Origin: JAFLUQ01 sp964551215
Lineage (GTDB): Bacteria; Bacillota; Clostridia; UMGS1883
DNA: 6,750 nucleotides
NCBI GenBank assembly: GCA_964551215.1
Contig: CAZKBV010000079.1
Span: 1-6,750 of the forward strand
Reading direction: 5' to 3'
A program made the translations under genes and the position numbers. Below the pieces are notes generated by a model. It was not told the DNA's origin, did no database searches, and saw only the letters and a list, made by a program, of their open reading frames with translations. This document shows, in pieces, positions 1-4,883 of the stretch (within the stretch, counting starts at the first letter, position 1; each line of letters starts with the position of its first letter).

Positions 1-52
1 CTGAAATGGAACCCGCCGCCTTAGAGGCGGGGGACATCTGCGCTTGGGTTAT
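1..52 (-). repeat. Dispersed intergenic repeat, copy A (divergent, cut by window edge)
   Basis: Read on the minus strand, this stretch begins ATAACCCAAGCGCAGATGTC at position 52. That matches 17 of 20 bases of the head shared exactly by the copies at 2022 and 4883. Further in, it has GGTTC-C-ATTT, matching GGTTC-G-ATTT of the 2022 copy, so the similarity goes beyond the head. A G+C-rich hairpin is possible (CCGCCT 16-21 with AGGCGG 25-30, or CCCGCC 12-17 with GGCGGG 26-31). AACCC at 10-14 can also pair with GGGTT at 46-50. It starts 14 bases after the stop codon of the membrane protein gene, so it would be in that gene's 3' untranslated RNA and might help end or protect the message. No good T-run follows the hairpin inside the window. 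Confidence 0.6.
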
Positions 53-66
53 ATTGTGCTGTGCCG

Positions 67-843
67 CTATTCCAGATTCAGCCGGCGGCTTATAAAATAA
101 TTTGTTATAACAAGCCCGACAATGTTATATAGGAGAAGCAAAGCCGCTAAATATATCCCGGTGGCCAAAGTGCTATTTAAATTTAAAAGGCCAAGACCGT
201 ACAATTTATCACTTAAAATATAGAATATATATGCCCCTACGATAAACAGCACCGTAAACGCGGCAACGGAAATTATTTTTTTGCCGCCGTTAAAGCTGTG
301 GCCTATGCTGAGAGAGGTGTATACAGCCACATTTACAAGCGTTATAGCCAGAATAATTATTACATAGAGTATAATTTGCAGCTTTACATCGCCCATGAAT
401 TTAATCCCGAGAAAATTCAGCACTACATTTTTTAAATCGGAAACAGAAAAGCTTCCGCTGAAAAAAGAGGAGGAGAGGAACAGCACAAATAGGCCGAGAA
501 TCTGGAATACCACAGCGGCAATAAGCTGAGCGAATACATTTGTAATCGGATGAATCGGCAGTGTGTTGAAAAGGTAGCCTTCGCTGCCAAGAATTACGTT
601 TCTGAAGCGCAGCGCGGCGGCAATGAAGCACAGCCCGCCGCAAAACGCGGCTGCCGCGAAGAATAAAAGCATGGCGATTATCCGTCCTATTTCCAGAGCA
701 CCCATAACGGAGCCGAGAGTCGCGAAGGATTCCGCCCAAGGCCAAACTCCGTTTACGATGGCGATTATAAGAGTCGTGCCGAAGATAGGCAGAAGGATTC
801 GCCCAATTGCCTTGAAGTCGTATTTTAAAAGCTTCCCTAACAT
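67..843 (-). CDS. ABC-2-type membrane protein of a YtrA-like transport operon
   Basis: This 258-residue, very hydrophobic protein is probably the membrane half of an ABC transporter whose ATPase is encoded just upstream. I see about six membrane helices, near residues 16-33, 55-78, 103-126, 155-178, 191-212 and 228-251. The short N-terminus (MLGKLLKYDFKA) is typical of Bacillota ABC-2-like subunits. So is the loop LGSEGYLFNTLP at 85-96 between helices 2 and 3, where related proteins have G-Y-L-x-x-x-L-P. There is no cleavable signal peptide. The ATG overlaps the end of the ATPase gene by 7 bases and has a strong GGGAGG site 9 bases upstream, so the two are translationally coupled. The substrate cannot be read from sequence. 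Related GntR/ABC operons often respond to cell-envelope antibiotics, but that is only an analogy here. Confidence 0.85.
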   Translation of the reverse strand: MLGKLLKYDFKAIGRILLPIFGTTLIIAIVNGVWPWAESFATLGSVMGALEIGRIIAMLLFFAAAAFCGGLCFIAAALRFRNVILGSEGYLFNTLPIHPITNVFAQLIAAVVFQILGLFVLFLSSSFFSGSFSVSDLKNVVLNFLGIKFMGDVKLQIILYVIIILAITLVNVAVYTSLSIGHSFNGGKKIISVAAFTVLFIVGAYIFYILSDKLYGLGLLNLNSTLATGIYLAALLLLYNIVGLVITNYFISRRLNLE

Positions 844-1538
844 TTGAATACCTCCCTGAACAGTGCGTCCACGCTTTTGCCTCGGACGTCACGAATATTG
901 TCAACCATGTCGTTTAGGACGATTTCTCCGTCTTTTATAAAGAAAACCTGATCCAAAACCTTTTCCACGTCGGAAATAAGGTGAGTCGATATTATAACGG
1001 CGGAATTTTCGCTGTAGTTTGAAATTATGGTGTTGAGAATGTAATCCCGTGTGGCGGGATCAACGCCGCCCAAAGGCTCGTCAAGAAGATAAAGCTTCGC
1101 TTCGCGGCTCATGGTGAGAACAAGCTGCACCTTTTCCTTGTTGCCCTTGGAAAGGGTTTTGAAACGGCTGTTTTGCTCAATACCCAAATTGGCCAGCATT
1201 TGCCGTGCCTTATCCGAGTTAAAATCCGGATAAAAATCCCCGAAAAAGCTTATAAGCTCCCGCACCTTCATCCATTGGGGAAGACTTACGCAGTCGGGCA
1301 GATATGATATGGCGCGTTTGGTTTCGATGCCGATTTTATTGCCGCAGACGGTAATTTCCCCCGATGACGGAGTAAGCAGTCCGTTGGCGATTTTTATCAG
1401 CGTGGTTTTTCCGCTGCCGTTAGGCCCCAGCAGCCCTATTATGTTGCCGGAATGAATTTCAAGATTTATATTTTTAAGCGCGGGCTTCTTTCCGCAGCTT
1501 TTGGAAAGATTCTTGCAGCTAAGCAAAATCTCGTTCAT
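837..1538 (-). CDS. ABC transporter ATP-binding protein (YtrB-like)
   Basis: This 233-residue cytoplasmic ATPase would power the membrane protein encoded next to it. The motifs are in the usual order: Walker A GPNGSGKT at 38-45, YLPD at 79-82 where the Q-loop glutamine usually sits, signature LSKGN at 129-133 (LSGGQ in most ABC proteins), Walker B YLLDE at 150-154, D-loop GGVDPAT at 157-163 and switch His186. The LSKGN and YLPD variants fit the branch that pairs with YtrA-type GntR regulators. The A-loop position, usually an aromatic before the conserved Gly (K-x-Y-G), is Cys15 (KSCGKKPAL). The start ATG overlaps the regulator's stop in an ATGA arrangement and has a strong AGGAGG site, so it is the second gene of the operon. 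An export or drug-response role is inferred from family and context only. Confidence 0.93.
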   Translation of the reverse strand: MNEILLSCKNLSKSCGKKPALKNINLEIHSGNIIGLLGPNGSGKTTLIKIANGLLTPSSGEITVCGNKIGIETKRAISYLPDCVSLPQWMKVRELISFFGDFYPDFNSDKARQMLANLGIEQNSRFKTLSKGNKEKVQLVLTMSREAKLYLLDEPLGGVDPATRDYILNTIISNYSENSAVIISTHLISDVEKVLDQVFFIKDGEIVLNDMVDNIRDVRGKSVDALFREVFKC

Positions 1539-1909
1539 TTGATGTTTCCTCCTGTCTTAAAATTTTCAAGAAGCTTTACCGCTTCATCCTTTGTATAGCC
1601 GATTTTTTCCATTCGGAAAAGAAAACCGCACATTGCCGTTTTTGCCACATCCAGCTTTACGGCCTTGATACAGTCGGCGTTGTCGGTGATATACCGTCCG
1701 CTGGTGCGGTTGGCATATACAAGCCCCATGCGTTCAAGCTCGGCCAAGGCTCTTTGCATGGTGTTGGGATTCACCTCCGCTTCCGCCGCCAGCTCCCTTA
1801 CGGAGGCCAGCTTGCTTCCGGGCGGAATCTGACCCGAAACGATAAACAGCTTCATTTGCTCGATTATCTGGGTGTAAATCGGTCGGTCATTATCGAAGCT
1901 CCATTGCAT
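1535..1909 (-). CDS. GntR-family transcriptional regulator, YtrA subfamily
   Basis: This 124-residue protein has an N-terminal winged-helix DNA-binding domain at residues 9-75. The helix-turn-helix lies around SVRELAAEAEVNPNTMQRAL (36-55) and the wing around LVYANRTSGRYI (63-74). VNPNT followed by QRALAELE is characteristic of YtrA-type members. Only about 50 residues follow the DNA-binding domain, too few for a large ligand-binding domain, which again fits YtrA rather than FadR or HutC types. It is the first gene of an operon with the ATPase and membrane protein. The start ATG has GGAG 8 bases upstream, and the message begins inside a 38-bp palindrome that is probably this protein's operator. 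The inferred role is repression of its own operon, relieved by an unknown signal. Confidence 0.92.
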   Translation of the reverse strand: MQWSFDNDRPIYTQIIEQMKLFIVSGQIPPGSKLASVRELAAEAEVNPNTMQRALAELERMGLVYANRTSGRYITDNADCIKAVKLDVAKTAMCGFLFRMEKIGYTKDEAVKLLENFKTGGNIK

Positions 1910-1920
1910 TTTATCACTCC

Positions 1921-1958
1921 TTGTATAATTATATTAAGCGCTTAATACAATTATACAA
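1921..1958. promoter_or_regulatory. 38-bp palindrome, probable GntR operator
   Basis: The two outer arms TTGTATAATT (1921-1930) and AATTATACAA (1949-1958) are exact reverse complements. The core TATTAAGCGCTTAATA (1932-1947) is a perfect palindrome. Only the pair 1931/1948 (A and C) fails to match. The element covers the -10 box and probable start site of the regulator operon, so a bound dimer would block transcription. GntR proteins bind short palindromes, and this is the only large one near the regulator gene, so I assign it as the autoregulatory operator by inference. Confidence 0.75.
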
Positions 1959-1978
1959 TCCTGTCATGAGTTTGTCAA
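1950..1978 (-). promoter_or_regulatory. Promoter of the GntR-ABC operon
   Basis: On the minus strand TTGACA (1973-1978) is followed after exactly 17 bases by TATAAT (1950-1955), a full consensus match to a sigma-A (sigma-70-type) promoter. Transcription would begin near 1943, inside the palindrome, giving a leader of about 35 bases before the regulator ATG. A consensus promoter overlapped by an operator fits a strong promoter kept off by its repressor. Confidence 0.88.
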
Positions 1979-2021
1979 GAGTTTTTTTAAATTTTTGAAT
2001 TATTTTGAAATGTGAATTTAT

Positions 2022-2152
2022 ATAACCTACGCGCGGATGTCTCCCGCGCCGCGTTGGTTCGATTTGGGCTGTTCGCCCAAAGGCCGCGCCGGCTGCAATC
2101 CATCGCAAGAAACGCTCCTTGCAAGCAAAGCGCAGCGTTGCTCCGATTTAAA
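2022..2152 (+). repeat. Dispersed intergenic repeat, copy B (longest copy)
   Basis: It starts with ATAACCTACGCGCGGATGTC, identical over 20 bases to copy C. The middle block at 2082-2107 (CCGCG to CGCAAG) matches copy C at 23 of 26 positions. The end block AGCGTTGCTC (2134-2143), two free bases and ATTTAAA (2146-2152) is also shared. Stems visible: GCGCGG 2031-2036 with CCGCGC 2044-2049; TTTGGGC 2063-2069 with GCCCAAA 2075-2081; and GCAA plus CGCT pairing with AGCG plus TTGC around 2104-2141. About 35 bases at 2049-2083, including the second stem, are absent from copy C but partly seen in copy A. The copy lies in the gap upstream of ptsH. A 65-codon open frame across it is better explained by the repeat's high G+C than by a gene. 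Confidence 0.78.
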
Positions 2153-2178
2153 CGAATCCGTTTTAAGCGGCGACGTAG

Positions 2179-2184
2179 TATAAT
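2179..2184 (+). promoter_or_regulatory. Candidate -10 box for ptsHI
   Basis: A perfect TATAAT lies 55 bases before the ptsH start codon, in the right orientation. No good -35 hexamer is found 16-18 bases upstream (the bases there read AATCCG or ATCCGT), and there is no TGn extension. The promoter may be weak, need an activator, or lie elsewhere. It sits just beyond the end of repeat copy B. Confidence 0.45.
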
Positions 2185-2239
2185 TTCACTTCGCGGGGGG
2201 AAAGATTAAAACAGATTTAAAATTCGGGAGGAAAAAGCA

Positions 2240-2497
2240 ATGAAGGTATTTAACTATGTTATAACCGATGAAAACGGAATCCACGCCCGTCCGGCGGGGA
2301 TTCTTGTGAAAAAGGCGGGGGAATTTATGTGCGACATAAAAATCAAGGCCATGGGCAAAACCGCCAACGCCAAGCGCATATTTTCGGTTATGGGGCTGGG
2401 AGTGAAAAAGGGCGAAACCATAACCGTAGAGGCGGAGGGCGAGGGTGAAGGGGAGGCCGCCGCCGCTTTGCTGGATTTTCTAAGGGAAAATCTGTAG
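2240..2497 (+). CDS. ptsH: HPr, phosphocarrier protein of the PTS
   Basis: This 85-residue cytoplasmic protein carries phosphate from enzyme I to the sugar-specific IIA domains of the PEP:sugar phosphotransferase system. The active-site motif GIHARPAG places the phosphorylated histidine at His15, followed by the conserved Arg17 and Pro18. The length is normal for HPr. In Bacillota the regulatory kinase site is Ser46 within K-S-I-M-G-V-M-S-L-G. Here the aligned segment is KRIFSVMGLG, so residue 46 is Arg, and the nearest serine is Ser49. The transport role should be intact while the Ser46-phosphate route to CcpA is doubtful. A strong GGGAGG site 8 bases before the ATG fixes the start. ptsI follows after 27 bases, so the two form an operon. 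A Crh assignment is excluded because Crh lacks His15 and keeps Ser46, the reverse of this protein. Confidence 0.93.
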   Translation: MKVFNYVITDENGIHARPAGILVKKAGEFMCDIKIKAMGKTANAKRIFSVMGLGVKKGETITVEAEGEGEGEAAAALLDFLRENL

Positions 2498-2524
2498 TCC
2501 GTTTTCGGCGAAAGGGATGATAAC

Positions 2525-4180
2525 ATGAAGGAATTCAGCGGAAAAAGCGTTTGCGGAGGAATAGCCGCGGGAATAATTAAATTTCATGAAAAGGGCATAA
2601 AAAAAGCGGAACCCGTAAAGGTGCGGGATCCCGAAGGGGAGGTGCTTCGCTTTCGCAATGCTTTGGAAAAGGCCAAGGAGGAGCTTAAAAATCTTTACAG
2701 CAAGGCCGCCCGTGAGGTGGGGGAGGAAAACGCCGCCATTTTTGAGATACATTCCATGATGCTGGAGGATCCCGATTACGTAAAAAGCGTTGAGGAATGT
2801 ATAAGACAGCGGAGCGTAAACAGTGAGTTCGCGGTTGAATACACCTGCGGCGAGTTTGCGAAAATGTTCTCGGAAATGGACGACGAGTACATGAAGGCCA
2901 GAGCCGCCGACGTTGAGGACGTTTCGGAAAGGCTGATGTATATTCTTGCCGGACGGGAAGGGGGAACGGTTATTACGGAGCCTGTTATAATCCTTGCCGA
3001 GGATTTGGCTCCCAGCGAAACCCTGAAAATGGACAAGGATAAAATTCTTGCCTTCATAACCTCAAGGGGCAGCGTAAATTCTCATACGGCAATCCTTGCC
3101 CGCACCATGAATATTCCGGCGGTGGTAAACGCCGGAATAGACGACCTTAAGGCCTTGGACGGAAAGTACGCCGTGGTGGACGGTCATAACGGAAAAATAT
3201 ACTCGGAGCCTACGGACGAGGTTTTGGAAAAGGCTATGAACAGGCACAGAATTGATGAACAGCGGGAAAGCGAGCTTCAGGCCTTTCGGGGAAGGACCGG
3301 CATAACGGCGGACGGAAGGCGGCTTAAGCTCTATTCCAACATAGGCAATATAAAGGATCTTTCCTCCGTTATGAAAAACGACGCCGAGGGAATCGGTCTT
3401 TTCAGAAGCGAATTTATATACCTTGAAAGGAAAAGCTATCCTTCTGAGGAAGAACAGTTCGTCATATATAAAACCGCTCTTGAAACAATGGGCGATAAAA
3501 TGGTGATAATCCGCACATTGGATATAGGGGCGGATAAGCAGGCCGCCTATTTTCATATGGAACCGGAGGAAAATCCGGCAATGGGCGTAAGAGCCATCAG
3601 GCTCTGCCTTAAACGTCCGGAGCTTTTCAAAACTCAGCTTCGCGCCCTTTTGCGGGCGTCGGTTTACGGACGGCTGGGCATAATGTACCCGATGATAATA
3701 TCTCCGGAGGAAATAATTGAAATACGGGGAATATACAATCAGGTGAGGGACGAGCTGAGAGCCGACTCTGTTCCCTTCGGTAATCCGGAGCAGGGCATAA
3801 TGATAGAAACTCCGGCGGCGGCGGTGATAAGCGATGTTTTGGCTCCGTATGTGGACTTTTTCAGCATAGGAACAAACGACCTTAGCCAGTACGCTCTGGC
3901 CATAGACCGTCAGAACAGGCAGGCGGAGGAGTTCTTTTACCCTTATCACAAGGCTGTGCTGAGAATGATAAAAACCGCCGCGGACAACGCCCACGCCTGC
4001 GGAAAGTGGGTAGGCATATGCGGGGAGCTGGCGTCCGATCCGGAGCTTACGGAGCTTTTTGTGGGCATGGGTATAGACGAGCTTTCCGTATCGCCGCCGA
4101 AGGTGCTTTCCCTGAGAAAGAGGATTGCGGAGTGCAGCTATGAAAGGGCGAAGGAAAGGCTTGAGGATTGGCTCGGATAG
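2525..4180 (+). CDS. ptsI: PTS enzyme I (PEP-protein phosphotransferase)
   Basis: Enzyme I takes phosphate from phosphoenolpyruvate onto its own histidine and passes it to HPr, the first step of all PTS sugar uptake. At 551 residues it is slightly shorter than the usual 570 or so but complete. The N-terminal HPr-binding and phosphohistidine domains cover about 1-230, with active-site His187 in GSVNSHTAILAR (182-193). The C-terminal PEP-binding barrel shows GLFRSEF at 291-297 (Arg294), RTLDIGADK at 330-338, PAMGVRAIR at 351-359, GIMIETPAA at 424-432 (Glu428), SIGTNDLSQY at 447-456 and CGELASDP with catalytic Cys499. Every key residue I know of is present, so it should be active. It lies 27 bases after ptsH behind an AAAGGGATG-type binding site, and a strong terminator follows the stop codon by about 20 bases. 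Confidence 0.97.
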   Translation: MKEFSGKSVCGGIAAGIIKFHEKGIKKAEPVKVRDPEGEVLRFRNALEKAKEELKNLYSKAAREVGEENAAIFEIHSMMLEDPDYVKSVEECIRQRSVNSEFAVEYTCGEFAKMFSEMDDEYMKARAADVEDVSERLMYILAGREGGTVITEPVIILAEDLAPSETLKMDKDKILAFITSRGSVNSHTAILARTMNIPAVVNAGIDDLKALDGKYAVVDGHNGKIYSEPTDEVLEKAMNRHRIDEQRESELQAFRGRTGITADGRRLKLYSNIGNIKDLSSVMKNDAEGIGLFRSEFIYLERKSYPSEEEQFVIYKTALETMGDKMVIIRTLDIGADKQAAYFHMEPEENPAMGVRAIRLCLKRPELFKTQLRALLRASVYGRLGIMYPMIISPEEIIEIRGIYNQVRDELRADSVPFGNPEQGIMIETPAAAVISDVLAPYVDFFSIGTNDLSQYALAIDRQNRQAEEFFYPYHKAVLRMIKTAADNAHACGKWVGICGELASDPELTELFVGMGIDELSVSPPKVLSLRKRIAECSYERAKERLEDWLG

Positions 4181-4197
4181 AAAAGAACGGCACGGAT

Positions 4198-4249
4198 AAA
4201 AAGGTACGGCGCAAAATGATTTTCACCATTTTGCGCCGTACCGATTTTT
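4198..4249. terminator. Bidirectional intrinsic terminator
   Basis: A perfect 16-bp stem, GGTACGGCGCAAAATG (4203-4218) with CATTTTGCGCCGTACC (4227-4242), encloses an 8-base loop. On the plus strand it is followed by GATTTTTG, ending the ptsHI message. On the minus strand five T's (complement of 4198-4202) follow directly, ending the DUF1232 message. It lies between two convergent genes, as expected for a shared terminator. Confidence 0.92.
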
Positions 4250-4280
4250 GCGGCTTAAAGCCAAAGCTTCATATTATGTG

Positions 4281-4778
4281 CTATGCCTCGTGCTTGGACA
4301 AAAGCTTCTTTATTGAATTCCAAACCCGTGAGCCGACCATCTTGTCGCCCTTATCCAAAACACTTTTTATAAAGTCGTAAACTTTGCCTTCTCCCACCCA
4401 GTGTTCGTCTACAATAAAGGGATCTATCTCATCGAGAGAGCGGTTGAGAAGGGTTACGCAGACAATAAGGTCGTCCAGCCAGCCGGCTACGGGGATAAAG
4501 TCCGGCACGATATCCAGCGGAGCTATGCTGTAGGCCACGGCCGCCGTCAGCTTCACCTTTGCCGAGGCGGGAACGCGGGTGTCCAGCATAAGACGGACAA
4601 TAAGGTAGAAAACGTCCGGTATGGCGGCGACATAGCCCGCAAATTTAATGTTCGGATGCTCCGAAAGATATTTGTCAATCTTCGCGCGGAGCTTTCTGTA
4701 ATAGTCCATTTCCTTAGCGCCTTCGGCGTTTTCGTCTATTACCTCGGTATCGTATATTTTTTCGTGGTTCTCACTCAT
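4281..4778 (-). CDS. YkvA-like DUF1232 protein
   Basis: This 165-residue protein contains the DUF1232 (YkvA-type) core: AYSIAPLDIVPDFIPVAGWL followed by DD, residues 82-103. The family hallmark is a Y-x-x-x-P-x-D-x-x-P-D-x-I-P stretch ending in G-x-x-D-D. A hydrophobic stretch at about 46-65 and the DUF1232 region (75-112) suggest a membrane-associated protein. The first 40 residues are charged and probably helical or disordered, and there is no signal peptide. The family's biochemical role is not established, so I give none. The start ATG has AAGGAG about 11 bases upstream. The gene lies 104 bases downstream of the acyl-CoA synthetase on the same strand, with repeat copy C filling most of the gap. 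I see no clear promoter of its own, so co-transcription with the synthetase is likely. It ends at the shared terminator. Confidence 0.87.
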   Translation of the reverse strand: MSENHEKIYDTEVIDENAEGAKEMDYYRKLRAKIDKYLSEHPNIKFAGYVAAIPDVFYLIVRLMLDTRVPASAKVKLTAAVAYSIAPLDIVPDFIPVAGWLDDLIVCVTLLNRSLDEIDPFIVDEHWVGEGKVYDFIKSVLDKGDKMVGSRVWNSIKKLLSKHEA

Positions 4779-4793
4779 AGATGAACTCTCCTT

Positions 4794-4883
4794 TTTAAAT
4801 TAGAGCAACGCTCCATCAAGCTTGATTGAAACGGAGCTTGCGATAGATTGTAGCCGTCGCGGTGACATCCGCGCGTAGGTTAT
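4794..4883 (-). repeat. Dispersed intergenic repeat, copy C (short form)
   Basis: Read on the minus strand from 4883, this copy has the same 20-base head as copy B, a middle block matching at 23 of 26 positions, and the same tail AGCGTTGCTC plus two bases plus ATTTAAA. It lacks about 40 bases of copy B between head and middle. Hairpins: CGCGG with CCGCG (4869-4873 and 4858-4862), and GCAA-GCTCC with GGAGC-G-TTGC around the self-complementary loop ATCAAGCTTGAT. Its first base is the last base of the synthetase stop codon, and its end adjoins the DUF1232 ribosome binding site, so it would lie in the RNA between the two genes. Confidence 0.82.

Noticed and set aside
401..904. 167-codon minus-strand frame overlapping the ATPase-permease junction
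   Set aside because: It is out of frame with the permease, whose start, overlap and ribosome site are convincing. Its composition looks like a frame shadow.
2022..2160. tRNA-like GGTTCGATTT stretch in copy B
   Set aside because: It resembles a T-arm only by chance. No acceptor stem, anticodon arm or full cloverleaf can be folded around it.
2012..2209. 65-codon plus-strand open frame in the ptsH upstream gap
   Set aside because: It coincides with repeat copy B, has no good ribosome binding site, and is Arg-rich as expected from G+C-rich repeat DNA.
2185..2239. Riboswitch or antiterminator leader for ptsHI
   Set aside because: The leader after the candidate -10 is only about 50 bases, with no terminator hairpin or RAT-like duplicated arms.
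3062..3994. 310-codon minus-strand open frame opposite ptsI
   Set aside because: It lies wholly within the coding strand of a clear enzyme I. The translation is rich in Arg, Tyr and His with no family features.
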